From Hypoxylon rubiginosum (taxonomy: Eukaryota; Ascomycota; Sordariomycetes; Xylariales; Hypoxylaceae): a stretch of 64,000 bases of DNA. Below, piece by piece: positions 42,881-55,264 of this stretch. Position numbers and translations under genes: made by a program. Every line of letters starts with the position of its first letter. The first letter of the stretch is position 1. Location of the stretch: NCBI GenBank assembly GCA_902806565.1, contig CADCXA010000055.1, positions 124,001 through 188,000 of the forward strand, in the 5' to 3' direction. A model generated the notes under the pieces. It was not told the DNA's origin, did no database searches, and saw nothing but the letters and a program-made list of their open reading frames with translations.

Positions 42881-45090
42881 CAATTGCAACTACTGAGCTT
42901 AGTCCCATCGAGTCCCTCAGATCTAGGTCCCGGTCTATAGGTAGCTATTCACGGCGACGTTGTATTGGCACCGGGAAGCACGTGCATGGCTTGTGCTGCT
43001 TTAAACTGAATGTGAATGGAAGTTATAATAATAGCAGACGGACTGCCTCGAGGCGATGGATAGGTCTGGAACTCGTCTGTCATAAGTAATAGAGAGATGG
43101 TCCAGTCTTCGTCTTAAGGGACTGTAGAGTGTAGAGTTCGAAGATAGGATGTCCTAATGGTGGTTGTAACCAATCAGGACTAGATTACGTCGGATGCTGG
43201 AAGGACTGGAGAACGGCTCGGTTCTATCGCGGGGAATTCTTAAGCCCTTGTCTCTGACGGGTCATGATCGCGGTACGTAGGTATTCTTTATGAGATAAAT
43301 GATACGATACGATGCAATACCATCACCCATCACCACTTGGCGTATGAGGGCCAGTTGAGACAGAGGATGAAAATATGAAAATCACAGCTGATGCGAATAT
43401 CGATACTAGAAGGAACATAATCCCATCATCTGCTGTCGTTGTCGCAAATTTTTACAAAGGACGCGAGATGAGGAGATTATGTATCCCGGATAAATTGCGA
43501 TGCTGACAGGAACGACATTGGACGCTGCAGGAGGAATTATGCCGAGACGCAAAGCAATAAAAGAATATGCAAGTGTATGTAGGGCCATTGTATCATTCTA
43601 CAGGGCTCCTTTGGTCCCCTCAATTGCCAATAATGAGACTTGAACGATTCGAGGTGGTCATGTGCAATGTCTCGCAGAGCCAGAGAGCTAGAAGAAAAAA
43701 AAGGGGGAGCCCATGTCTAGGTGGCATGTTACACTGCGAGACCGAAATGAGAAAAGCAACTAGAAGTGCCGAAATCACTCGCAGATCTTTCCCGAACGGT
43801 ACTTGTATCAGTGCTGTTGGTGAATCGTGATGAAAGACATTAAGCCGCGCAGGTTTCTCTCCTCGACGGTCTGGTAAATTGTACGTAGCCGCCAAGCGTT
43901 ATGTGGTGGAAGCTATCGAGACGATCTACTACTCTTGTCTGCTACTCTTGAAGCTCTACACACGACATCTCATATCTCACATCTCGGTCTGGAGGTGATT
44001 GTAGAGTTCAGACATTCGGTCAAATCTTGCATATGCCAAGTGTGTCACGACCGTGCCCGCGATGGAGAGCCAGGGACGATCAGAGCGTCAAAGCATCGTG
44101 ACCGTGACCGTGACCGAGTTTACGAGCACCCTGCAAAATCTGGAGCAGAAAACAATCGGTGCTTCTCTCGGCACTGGCCGCAAACAAGCTATCCAGATCT
44201 CCACGATATACGACCGGAAGCCTACGAGGCTCAGCGGGGTGCCAGTGCTAGGTACGAGGTATGAAGCATGAGGCATGAGGCATGAGGTGTGAAGTGCGAT
44301 GGTGCCTGACCTGATGTTGAAAATCTGCAAGCTACAGCCGAGCTGGCTGTCGGCTAAATAGGTATTGAGCTCTAAAATGTGGTGCGTTGCAGATAGTATA
44401 TAGAGAACCAATAAATCAGCCCGTCGTTAGAACCGGCCAGGCATGCAACGTAGGTTTTGATGTTGGAGCTGCCAGGTTTAATGTATAATGAGACACGAAG
44501 GTTTTTTATTATTATTATTCGTGTTCTTTTTCTTCAAGCCCAATGATAAAGCTAAAGAAGAGAAAGGTAAGTGAGTTATCGTGAAGACTGTGGTAAAGGC
44601 CTGGTAAAGGCCCGAGGGGAACAGGCTAGAAGGTGGTTCTGCGGACGACCGATATTTCTATGGGACGGTGCCGGGCCGATAAGGGGCATCCCTCCAGACT
44701 CGGGTAGCCAGTAGATTAGATGCCTCCAAGGCGGTGCGAAGCGAGCAGAGCGAGATGCTGAGACGATTACGCTACCCCGTGAGGAAGGATATAGGAAGGC
44801 TATACGGATATGACTCGGCGGATGGTTGAGTTATGGGCCATGGCAGGCTATGACCACACGATGGAACTCACGGGAATATAGTCTGACTTCATCAAGGCAC
44901 GGTAATAAACACCTTTCAGCCTTCTGGTCCGGTTAGAGTTTTATTAGCCATAGATAATAAGCTGATGCCGGAGCCGAACTTGACAACTTCAGGGATCATC
45001 TTCAAGAACTTGAGGGTGAAATTTGATCCATCCTTTCTACTTGCGTTGCTTACCTAGGTATGATGACTACGTGACTCTGAAGGTTTTACA

Positions 45091-45129
45091 GAGTCAAGAG
45101 TCAAGAGTCGGGAGTCAAAAGTCAAGAGT
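45091..45129. repeat. GAGTCAA imperfect tandem repeat
   Basis: Five to six units of GAGTCAA with single-base variants. The GAGTCA core resembles AP-1/Gcn4 half-site variants, but the repeat is far from any gene start. Confidence 0.7.
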
Positions 45130-45956
45130 GTAGGTGAGCGATTCCGATATTTTGGTCAATGACAAGGGACTGCAGTAAGAGATCAACCAAGGTGTGGAGT
45201 GCGGGATCGTGGATCGTGAGAAACGGTTCAAGATGTCAGGATGTTAAGGATGTTCGCCATAGAAAAATGATGTTTCTCGGTGCAAAAGGTGCAAAGACGC
45301 ATGGGGCTTCGGGCAATCGGGCTCACTATGGCTTCGACGATGTAGATGATTTGGACGATAAGGCGCATAGCGACATATCACTCGCTGGCGATAGGTCGGC
45401 AGCACTCCACTATTTGGCCGGCCAAAAGGCCGTAAAGCAGCAAAAAGGCACCCTCGGGCAGCCTATTTTATAGCTCATGCCACCATAACACCGAATGGTT
45501 TTAATGGGGGTTTTAGTGGATTTTCCCTTTTTGCAAGCCATCAAGTTCCCTTTTCTTTTTTTTCTCTTTTCCTCCCCCAGTGCCACCTCTACCTACCACC
45601 TGTACATTAGGTACCTAGCCTGCTAGCCCACTTGCCCACGCACGCAAAGTCCACTAAAGGTCCACCAGAAAACCCAGTAAACCCAGTAAACCCACTGGAC
45701 GCAGGACGGCTTCTTCCCCCCAGCCAGCCTGCCAGCCCAGCCGGTACACCCCCATGGGTGAGTAGAACTTCTTGGCTTCTTTTCTCATCTCCACACCCAC
45801 ACCCACACCCACCTGCATCTTGCACCTTGCACCTTGGAACAGGGTACCCGAAAGCTAGCTAACGCCTTGCTGGATTCTCCCGCTGTTTTTCCTGGGGCCA
45901 CTCTCATTCACTCCCGTCCCAAACTCCCCCCCGTCCACTCCCGTCCTTCTTCCAGT

Positions 45957-45979
45957 CCCCCCCCCCCCCCCCCCCCCCC
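45957..45979. repeat. C23 homopolymer
   Basis: 23 consecutive C on the plus strand, inside the CT-rich leader region of the F-box gene. Length is likely to be unstable or mis-sequenced. Confidence 0.85.
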
Positions 45980-46889
45980 AAAAGCCCAGAGGCAAAGGTC
46001 CAAAGGTCCAAACTTCGCGAACTAGTTCCCACTTGGGCTCTCTGCCACCTTCAAGTTCTCGGCCTCATTTTTCCCACGCTCCTCAAACCTTATCCACTTC
46101 CTTTGTGCGAGTGGTAAACTCTATGGGTCTATTCTGTTCCTAGCACTGGCCGTGAGGCGTTTTGCCCTATCTGGTCTCTTGATTCAACGTTGCTCTCCCT
46201 TCTCTTCTGTTCAACGCCAACTCCAACTGGGAACACCATCGAAAAGGCCATATTTCCTACCCTCCGAATCTTGGCCCTTCCGACGTTGCGCCTTGTTTCT
46301 TGGCCACCCCAATTCTTCTCACCTTGATCACATTACATGATCAATCGATCCTCTTATTACCCCGTCGCGATACCCTCATCGTAATCGTCGAATCGATCCA
46401 TACGAATCCTCAGGGTCTGCGACAAACGCTCCGTATCCTGCGATTACGTCCGTGTTGACGAGACTCGACATTCCAGTCCACCTCTTGGAGCTGAGACCTA
46501 ACTAATTGGAGCGTCGCCATTCAAGCGAGAGGGGAGGCGCAGAGCGCTTTGGTTGTCGTTGTCACCGTACAGCTGACGTCGCTCGCTTTTCTCCTATTGC
46601 TGTAATCTGTTGTTTCGTCGCTCATTCGATACTGCTTCTCATCGCCCATCTAATTTACGAACCCCCTCCGTCGAGTCGAATTACACGATAGACGGATTCC
46701 GCGCCCAAGATCTAACCAGCTCGATATATTCAATGTCACACAATGTTTAGCTTGCGACCGATAACCACCCGTATTACCAAGTTTTTTGCCGTCGCCTTTC
46801 CTGTCTGATAGAGGGCAAGCGTGTATTACAAGCACTGCTGGGCCTCTGCTCGGGCTTAGGTGTGTCGGCTCATCTAAAAGTCCTTCATT

Positions 46890-48458
46890 ATGGACCCTCC
46901 ACACCTCACGGAATTCGCTTCGCAGCGATACTTCGACAAGCTCAAGCAACTTACCGAGTCTAAAGAACAGCATCACGATGCAGTTCCTCAAACGCTGGAT
47001 GGCCCTGTTCTCGCCGAATCCTCGACTTTCATATTACCTATTGGCAGAACAAAGCCAATTGATCATATCTCCCACGAAACCCAGAAAATCGAGAAGCGTC
47101 GCGGCAACTTCAGCTTCAGGACTATTTTACCGACACGCAGCTCCGTCGATCACGATTCCCGAAGGCAGTCTACCGATGCTACGAAGAAGAGAAGCACACC
47201 TTTCGACCAACTGTTTTTGGCCCTTCCCAATGAACTAAAGATCCAGATTATCGCGTCTTTGCCATTATCTGATGTCCTAAGTCTTCGTTTGGCCTCACGA
47301 TCATGGCACGCGATGATCACGCTCAACGAGTTTCCAATTGCGCGATACCATCTGGAGCATCACGTACCTGTCTATGCGAAACGATTGTATCCGGTACCCG
47401 ACCCGTCCGCGATACGACTCCATTACCTTTGTGGGATATGGCACCGATTACATGTGGCCGCCAAACTCTCCTATTTAATATGTGAGAGGGTTACAAAGGA
47501 AATATTTCTTAGAACTACCGAGGCGCAACGACTCGAATTCGAACCACAATACGAGCGGATGCGCCGCCGACTAATACCATTACTCTTTACGATATTTCAT
47601 TTCTTCGAGACGTACCGAACATTACATGTCGAATACATCAAGGAGCATGGCCATGGCTTGTCACGAGAGCCTTATACTATTAACCCTATCGAGGCCAAGA
47701 TCATGAGCATGTATGATGATCAGACCCTATTGCGCGTACACCAGGTATTTCCTTTAGTTATTTCTTCCTTCTGCCGACGTCTCCGACCTCCCTCTTATGT
47801 CGGTCGATTCGAGCGTTCGATAAGGGGTTATTTGAAAGACCGGCCGTCTGACGAAGTGTACGTGACGGCTATGTGCATTGGTGGATTACGACAGGTAGAA
47901 CGATTTTGGGAGATAAAGGGATATAATTTGAGAAGAGGAGCCGTCGATACATGGGTTCACTCAGTCTGGAAGGAGCCGACCGAACCGGTACCGAAACCAC
48001 GACGAGGGTTTATGGGACTTACCCGGAAGAAATCGAGCGCGAACGAATCCGATTTTGGGAGATCAGGGGAAGCACAATGGAACGGCCGTGGGCGGCAAGG
48101 ATCGGAGGCGGGCCGACGGGGCAGTGACGCGTCGATGGCCAGCCACTGGGAGAACCTGGTCTTCAATACAAGCTTGGCGGAGGGTATGCCGATGGGTGAA
48201 CTGTCACGAGAACAGATTAAGATGTTGCTACCTGACCTGCCAACGCTGCAAGAGATCTGGGCTCCTACGGCCGAGGCCCTTATCCTGGACCGAATGATTG
48301 TCGAGCGACCCCAGGATATCAAGCGCAATGCCCAGGTTTTATTGGAGTTGATCCGCGAGGACGGCGCCGCCGAGGAGGATGAATGGTGGTATGGACGGTC
48401 AGCACCGGAATCGGTGCGGCCTCCCCTTGAAGCCATTGAGGAGGATCCTATTGAATAA
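46890..48458 (+). CDS. F-box protein
   Basis: Intronless frame of 522 residues starting at ATG. An F-box lies at about residues 105-150 (FDQLFLALPNELKIQIIASL, PLSDVLSLRLASRSWHAMI). It follows a basic, Ser/Thr-rich N-terminus. The rest is mostly helical without WD40 or leucine-rich repeats, so it is an F-box-only protein of the filamentous-fungal type. A Ser/Gly/Arg-rich low-complexity part (about 375-425) separates it from a C-terminal helical block (LPDLPTLQEIWAPTAEALIL). F-box proteins bind Skp1 and bring substrates to SCF ubiquitin ligases; the substrate here is unknown. The leader is at least several hundred bases long, CT-rich and contains upstream ATGs. Confidence 0.88.
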   Translation: MDPPHLTEFASQRYFDKLKQLTESKEQHHDAVPQTLDGPVLAESSTFILPIGRTKPIDHISHETQKIEKRRGNFSFRTILPTRSSVDHDSRRQSTDATKKRSTPFDQLFLALPNELKIQIIASLPLSDVLSLRLASRSWHAMITLNEFPIARYHLEHHVPVYAKRLYPVPDPSAIRLHYLCGIWHRLHVAAKLSYLICERVTKEIFLRTTEAQRLEFEPQYERMRRRLIPLLFTIFHFFETYRTLHVEYIKEHGHGLSREPYTINPIEAKIMSMYDDQTLLRVHQVFPLVISSFCRRLRPPSYVGRFERSIRGYLKDRPSDEVYVTAMCIGGLRQVERFWEIKGYNLRRGAVDTWVHSVWKEPTEPVPKPRRGFMGLTRKKSSANESDFGRSGEAQWNGRGRQGSEAGRRGSDASMASHWENLVFNTSLAEGMPMGELSREQIKMLLPDLPTLQEIWAPTAEALILDRMIVERPQDIKRNAQVLLELIREDGAAEEDEWWYGRSAPESVRPPLEAIEEDPIE

Positions 48459-49886
48459 TTACGACCTACTTTACTACCTAGGGGGTCGGTTGAGTTGGTT
48501 GATACCTAGCATTGGCGCTGCTTAGAAGATATCCCGGGGCACGGCCATTTTGTGGGTGCCATGTCCCATTCGTATATCATCAGCATTTACAGGGCGTTTT
48601 CTATTACAAGGCGGGAACTTTTTATTCATTTCTCTATCGAGGGGATGGGAACTTTGCTATTCACAGGCTCCCCCCTATTTACGGCTAGGGAGGGGAGAAG
48701 GAGCTTGGGCGAAACTATCGGAGTTTGAAATATCCTCGAGATGGTTCTTTTGGTCCTGGCTTAGCTTAGACTTTGCTGCCAGTTTAACCAATCGACCTCG
48801 AAGACATACCTTGGCTGGATCTTTTCTTTTATGTTTGGGATTTTCTTGTCATCGTCAGAAGTCATAAACGGAGGGCGTAACTCCGACACTTTTTTTTCTG
48901 TTTTTGCTGAGCATTTGTTGTATAAGCGAGCTTCCTGCCACATCGGCATAGGAAAAAGGGGAGAGAGAATATCGTTAATTGGGCTCTCCCGGAGGACACG
49001 AATATTAGATGGAAGGGAAGGGCACGACGGAGTTGATTCATGCGAGTCAGGTCACGCAGAGAGCATTTGGAAGCCTTAAGCCTTCTATGATACTAGGGAA
49101 GGGGAGAGGACCACGCGAGTAGATATATATGCCATATATCAATTGATGTTCTTCATCAGACCGTTTCTACGTACCGCATCGAACAGTAGACTTTATAGGC
49201 CCTTTCCCAACTACTTGTCTTCTTAACTAAACCGAAACCCCCGACCCCCTATCCCCTATCCCCCCCCCTTTCCAGTCCCCGGCCAACTTTCATTACAAAA
49301 AAGGTCATGAGAAAAGAAAAAAAGAACAAAAAATCGGGCGGCGCGCGTTTTAAAACACGGCGACACAAATGGTATATCGAGACAACAGAATTTCCGTACC
49401 CAGCAAGGCTTTGCAAACACGCTCCCTGTTGATTCCCTGCCGACACCGAGAGCCAGAAGAGAAAAGGAGGGACGTAAAACATGTCCTCGGGTAGAAACAG
49501 AAAAAAAAACACAAACCATCAAGCGTGTGGAAAACTTCTTTGAAGTGTGTGCATACCAGTTGTCTCAAACATTCATTAACAGAAGTGAAGTATAAAAAAA
49601 TCCATCCATCCATCCATCCCATATGATTTCCTTCCCTTTCCCTTCGTGAACATTCCATCGTGACATGCAAGAGAAACAGTTAGAAAGAAAAAGGGGGGGT
49701 TAACGTATTCGGTATAACCCACCCCTTTTTATAATTCAGATTTCGAAAACGCCCTCTTTATACTTTTTTGGATACCATCCCTAAAACGCCACGTTCCGTC
49801 ATATAATCATGTGCCCATTCGAGCTCCCCTGCTCGCTGCCCGCTGTCTGCTGTTTCCCTTTCGCGCGCAAAAAGTGGTATATGATT
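48459..49886. other. Convergent 3' region, F-box / AT-hook genes
   Basis: No gene. C-rich tract at 49255-49268 and ATCC tetramer repeats at 49601-49619. Open frames on the minus strand at 49249-49670 are Phe-rich translations of T-rich DNA. Confidence 0.5.
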
Positions 49887-52800
49887 TTACGATGGCCAAC
49901 GGTTTTGGGCGGCGCGGCCGACGTTCGAGGAAGACAAGTAGTTGCTGTTCATCCCCGTGGCCGGGGAGTAGAGGGGCGCGGTGCTCGAACTTGTCGTCCG
50001 CTGCTGCGGGGGAACGCCGCCGCTACTAAGCCCGTACGAGCCGGTGCCGAGGCCTAGCCCGCCGTGGTTATTACTGGAGTCGAGGCCCTGTATATCCAGA
50101 AAGCCTGAATCTGAGAAAGCAAAGGAGGGAGTCATGGAGGGATGCGACGTGCCATGCGTCGTGGTCGGAGTCTGACGCGCGCCAAAATGAGGTGAGTGGT
50201 TTGAGACGCCGTGACCAGGGGCACCGGTTGTGCGATAGTTGTTATCAAGAGGTGACGCTGAAGGCGTCCGACGCGGCGGGTATCCTGGTGTATTGTGCGC
50301 CAGTGATGGTGATCCTCTGTAATTAGTATCCCCTTGCATTAGAGGGGAGTTAGATTGGGCCCCGAATTGGGGAGAATTAGTCATATGCTGTACAAGGCTT
50401 GTCCCAGGAGACCCTGTAGCCATATGTTGCGGCTGGCGCTGGGTCGCGGAGTACGCCGGAGCTTGTGGATTATAACCCGAGTTGAGAGTCTGCGTTTGAG
50501 GGTAGTACCCCTGCGAAGGTCTGGTCTGTTGATGTGCTAAGGTAGAAGGCATCTGAGGTGGTTTTGAAGTCTGTGACGAGACGGGCGAAGCAGTTTGGCC
50601 AGACTGTTGTTGAATCTGCTGGCGATTGGTGGCTGGTTGTCTTGTGTTATCCTGGCGGTTTTGAAGGGCAGTGAAGCGCTCGTAGTGAGCCTCTAACCCT
50701 TCCGCGGGAGTAGAAGTAGCCGTGCTTCCAATGTTTCCAATTGAAGTCGTAGCCTGATGATGCTGCTGCTGCTGTTGTTGTTGTTGCTGTTGTTTCTGAG
50801 CCCGATTAGAGTTGCCCTGTGCTTGCTCGGAACGATTCAACGCCGCTATCCGCTCGTAATGAGCTTCGAGACCTTCAGGTTGTATATGATTCTGAGATGC
50901 AGCGGTAGGCTGGCTAGCCTGCCGAGATGTGTCCAACGTAGCTGCAGTGGACATGGAATTCTTGCTTCCCATGTTATTAGGTGTCGACCGCTTCCCCGCT
51001 TGTAGGGAGCCTGATTCTTGCGACTTGCGGGATCGTTTGGCTGACGGTGCAGAAGTGCCGGCTACCGTAGATTGCTGGATAGACTGACCAACTAAGGGTT
51101 GTGGCTGAGGGATCGGCGTTGAGCTTGCTTGGGACATGCCCGGCTGAGCCTGTTGGGGTATTAGATTATTTCCAACGCCATCAGAGGGCTTGTCCGCTTG
51201 GGAGTTTGCGATGCCAGACGGAGCAGATTGGCGTTTCCGCTTCTTCCCTACTATCGTCGACTCCTTCACCTGCGGAGTCGGAACCTGGCTGCTAGGTGCT
51301 GTGGTGGAAAGTGGCAATAGGTTAGGCTTATCCGCTTGAGAAGCGCCACTTTCATTCATAGTAGCGTTACCCGTAAATGAGGGTCCAGCCGGTGCTATCT
51401 GGGTTGTATGTGAATTGCCCGGGAGATTTAGTAGGTCAAGTGTTTGCAGTTGGGATGGAGTTGTATCCTGGCCTGACGTGTCATTGGGCCCTTTCGGTCG
51501 ATTCTTAGATCCCTTGGGCCGTCCGGTATTCGTCTTCTTTCTGGCCTGTTCGCCAAGCATAGGGATTGGTACCGGAACAGGAGTTACCTTGTGAGGTATG
51601 GGAATAGTTGACACATGATTCGGAGGATTCAAATTTGCAAGAGTAGGCTCAGTTGGTTGGCTTGCTTGTTGCGAACTAGAGCTATCTTTGGGTCGGTTTT
51701 TAGAGCCCTTCGGCCTGCCGCGTCGTTTTGTGCTGGATCCAGGGACAGCAACGGCATCGTTGATAGACTTGAATCCAGCAGTGGAGCCCGTAGCCGGAGT
51801 ATTGTTGAACTGCTCTATATCCGGAGCCGGAGGGGGCGTGCTCGCCACATTTCCGGATATATCGCCAATCTCAACTAGATCGCCGTCTCCGTTCAATTCC
51901 AGGACGCTATCTTCAACATCGACCCAGCTGTCATCCTGAGGATCCTGGGTTCGGTTCGTGGTCCCCTTAGCACCCTTCTTGACACCCTTATCACTTCTGG
52001 ATTTGCTGGCTTTGCTCCCCTTAGGTCGTCCTCGCGGGCGTCGCTGGCTTATGGACTGCAAAGGCAGCGGCACAATCCGTCTTCGGGGCTCGTCAAGATT
52101 AGGGAATATCTCTGCAATCCACCCCACAAACAAGGAGCCGGAACCATTAGCTTCGGCGCTCTCGGGAAACTTGCCATCGGCAGGAGGCGGAGCGTCCGGT
52201 ATGCCGCCGAAGAATGCAAGTGCCTTGCAAAGCTGGTCGACAACAGTGTTAGGAGCTAAAGTCCTTAGTAGCGTAAGCAATCGAGCCTGTTCGGTCTTTG
52301 TTTCCGCCATAGTAAGAGGTTGGCACAGTCCATTTCCACTCTCAGCAACAGGTTCAACAGAGGCAGATTTCTTAGGATTAGGAGATGTGAATTGCTTCAA
52401 CCCAGGTGGCCGTGGGTAATTTGCCCTTCGCTGATGAGACACGTAGCCATCCGTCTGAGCCCTTTTAGCCTGCAGCGCGGTGCTCTCGCTGGTGCGCTTA
52501 GCAGCGGCGTCGCGACCTTCACTTGCACGATGGCTGGTAACATCCATATGCATAACGCTGAAGTTCCCCTTCATCTGCTCCGTCACATCCTTCAATTTGC
52601 TGGGGACCGGATTCCTGACACGTCCATCCCGGGGATACAATCGTAAATCTGCATGTATATGGCCATCATGAGGAACGGGGGAGGGTAGGAGACCATTGGC
52701 GCCGCCATTCGTGGTGGCGGGGGCCAAAGATGGTGAGGGTGCGGTTAGGCCAGGTGTAGGGGATTCGGAAAGCGGCTGACCGCTTGCACTCGAGGACCTA

Positions 52801-52961
52801 GGGGCAAGAGTAGTTGTATTATTCGCCAAATTGGCTGGTTGATGGCCTGCAATGGGGGGTTGAGTCAGTTATAAACACGTACCTAAAGTGAGGATAGTGA
52901 GGATAGGTAAGGATAGGTGAGAATTTGAGAGGGGGGTCGGCCTACTGGACGCTGTAGCCAT
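49887..52961 (-). CDS. AT-hook protein with Gln-rich C-terminus
   Basis: Two exons: 52961-52946 (16 bases) and 52846-49887, giving 991 residues. The tiny first exon supplies the ATG (MATAS, then SHQPANLANN across the junction); without it no in-frame ATG opens the frame. Three AT-hook cores are present at about residues 277 (RPRGRPKGSKASK), 379 (KRRGRPKGSKNRPK) and 449 (NTGRPKGSKNRPK), so minor-groove binding to AT-rich DNA is expected. A motif GLEAHYER-[IF]-[AT]-AL occurs twice, at about 665 and 720, flanking a poly-Gln run. The N-terminal 110 residues include a conserved-looking block (LRLYPRDGRVRNPVPSKLKD). The C-terminal third is Gln/Ser/Pro/Gly-rich. Probably a chromatin-associated protein; the specific complex is not recognised. 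Confidence 0.82.
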
Positions 52962-53809
52962 TTGGATTGGGCAATGCCGACCATGACAGAGAGGGTGCAG
53001 CGTAGTGCGGTGGTTCTGTTTCTCGTTGTTTCTCGTTTCTCGTTTGCTATGACACGGACACGGATACGGACACGGACAAGGACAAGGACAATGACAAAAT
53101 TGATGTTATCTCTGGCAGCTGAGTATGGACTAGTTGGGAGGATTCCATGCTCGTCAACCGCGGATGACGGGGAGTTTTCTCGACTACCAGCGCGTCATTG
53201 CGAGGAAGTCCAGGCCAATGCGACACTGCGAAGAGTCGGATAAGGATTGATATCGGCGAGGCGGATATGCGCCGAGAGATTGTTGTATCCGAAGCCAGGA
53301 GCCAGAAGCCAGAAGCCAGAAGCCGTAACTATACTAGAAAAAGAACGGACTGGACTAGTAGAACTCGAGGAGAATTGGGGCGACGAATACGTTGCAGGTA
53401 AAAGTTTGTATGTTGTATGTTGTATGCTGATCTTCAGCCGGTACAGTTCAGACAGGGCAAATCAAAGTTAAATGTCGTGGATGGCGACAGGTGGTTGGGC
53501 TTCATAGGACTGGCTGACCGCTGATTATTGTGTTATTGTGTAACGGCGATAGGACGTTAGGATGTTGGTCTTCCCCAAACGTGAGATGTCGAAAGGGTTA
53601 ATGGTTAATAAAAAAACAACTTCTCAGTTCTCAGTTGTTAATAGTGAATAGGTTTGGGTCTCGGTCTCTCGTGCTCTTGCGGCGGCGGCTATTGGATTAG
53701 ATTTACACGTCGACTTTGGGGTTGTACTTGTTCAGATGGGGGATCAGAGCCAAAGCGGAGTCGCGAGAGGAACCTAGACGAGCTGGGATGGCTGGTCTAT
53801 GTATCTGAG

Positions 53810-53851
53810 TATCTGTATCTGTATCTGTATCTGTATCTGTATCCGTATCTG
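53810..53851. repeat. TATCTG hexamer microsatellite
   Basis: Seven consecutive hexamers; the sixth reads TATCCG. Non-coding. Confidence 0.9.
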
Positions 53852-54653
53852 TGCCTTGGTGTGCACTATCTGGTCGTAGTATCGTATTTTAGGTAGTGCT
53901 GTAGTAGTGCTGTAGTGAGGTAGTACAGTACCTAACCATTCACCACCTGGCACTTAACCTTACCTCCCTGGTACCTAAGAGACCTAAGAGCTAAAACAGA
54001 AATAAACAAGGGTCAGGCCCGTGACCCCAGTGTCCCGCACTAAGAGACGACCGCTGTCCGTTTGGATCTGATACGCTTATCTTATCGGAGTATTTACCTA
54101 CAAACACTTAGCACCTCCGTTGAGACTCTTCACTCTATTCTCTATATCAGCCTGTAGTCCGAAGGTCTATACTAGTACTAGCAGAATACCATTCGATCTT
54201 ACCTAGGTAGACACTTGATAGGAAATGCATCACATGGTCCAGAGTTCTCGAGCGTCGCATCTAATCTTTGCATGCATGCTCGATGCAGTACGAATTGGGT
54301 ACATGCATACATGCGCTATGTTATAGCTGGTAAAAGGTAGATGATTGGCTCTTTATGGGCTTCGAATTCATGTAAGTCAAAGGGTGCGCAGCACATAGAC
54401 GCTTGAGGGAGGTAGTTAATATACATTTGTGAACTGCTACGCTTATATCTTACTCTTTTGATTATCTGAACTCTGAGTTTTGTTCATAGCATTATTATTT
54501 ATTATTATTTAGGTATTTAGATCTACCCAAGTATAGTCTTAGTCTATACCTTTCAACATTGACTCTTGTACATGCCTTATATGGGTATGTATATATAGTT
54601 TAATTAACTCGGAATACTACTATACTGAACCTTATACATTGCGAGTCAATATG

Positions 54654-54677
54654 AAAAAAAAAAAAAAAAAAAAAAAA
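54654..54677. repeat. A24 homopolymer
   Basis: 24 consecutive A on the plus strand, 590 bases upstream of VMA5. There is no adjacent retroelement sequence or target duplication to call it a retroposed tail. Confidence 0.8.
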
Positions 54678-55264
54678 GACAAAACAAAGGAGTCGAGTGT
54701 GAGTGCAACGTTGGAAGTGAATGTACAGGCTGACAGGCCGAGGAGACTTGAAGCTCAACTTGTCCCGCTTAATGCAACTACAGTATACATACATATGTTA
54801 TGTACCTAGGTAACTTGCTGCTTCAGAGTACCCCACTCAAAAGTGAGACTAAAGAAAGCACTGACGTTGATTCGTACATCTGCAATCTGCACCTATGTAG
54901 AGTAGAAACAGCTCCAAAAATCACACAGCAGCCTCCTACAGCTACTGGCTCTACTTACCTCACCTACAACCACCTACCTACACATTGACCTACACATTGT
55001 CGATTTAAGTGGTTGTTGTGGCTCTGCAGACGAGAAACCACACATCGCCTACTATTCTCGTTGTATTTTACTACATAAGGTAGCTAAACTTGGAATTCCT
55101 CATTGGACAGTAATATTCTCTTGGCCGGCATCTAAGAGCGAGCTCTCCTACCTGCCCAGCTCCAATACTCCCTCCATTCTATTCCGTCTACCACATCCGA
55201 GCTGTCTCCTTCGCCCGAAAACCCGTCTAGGCATAATAAAGCTCTCTAGCCCCTAGCTCCCGCG

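Larger units (their letters stand above)
39697..46889. other. 7.2 kb gene-poor interval
   Basis: The largest gene-free stretch. 39697-40300 is GA-rich on the plus strand (CT-rich on the minus) and fits the promoter and leader of the orphan gene. 45500-46889 is CT-rich on the plus strand and fits the long leader of the F-box gene. Between them I see only short frames with random composition, several short tandem repeats (41875-41906, 42854-42880, 44096-44116, 44261-44286, 45091-45129) and AT-rich patches near 40380-40470 and 41580-41700. No transposase, reverse transcriptase or terminal repeats were found. Confidence 0.5.
52962..55264. other. Divergent promoter region, AT-hook gene / VMA5
   Basis: 2.3 kb without a gene. 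Contains ACACGGACACGG-like repeats at 53050-53093, AGAAGCC repeats at about 53299-53322, TATCTG repeats at 53810-53851 and an A24 run at 54654-54677. Confidence 0.55.

Noticed and set aside
53810..53851. CRISPR-like or regulatory array
   Set aside because: Contiguous hexamers without spacers; a simple microsatellite in a eukaryotic genome.
54654..54677. Poly-A tail of a retroposed element
   Set aside because: No upstream retroelement sequence and no flanking direct repeats were found.
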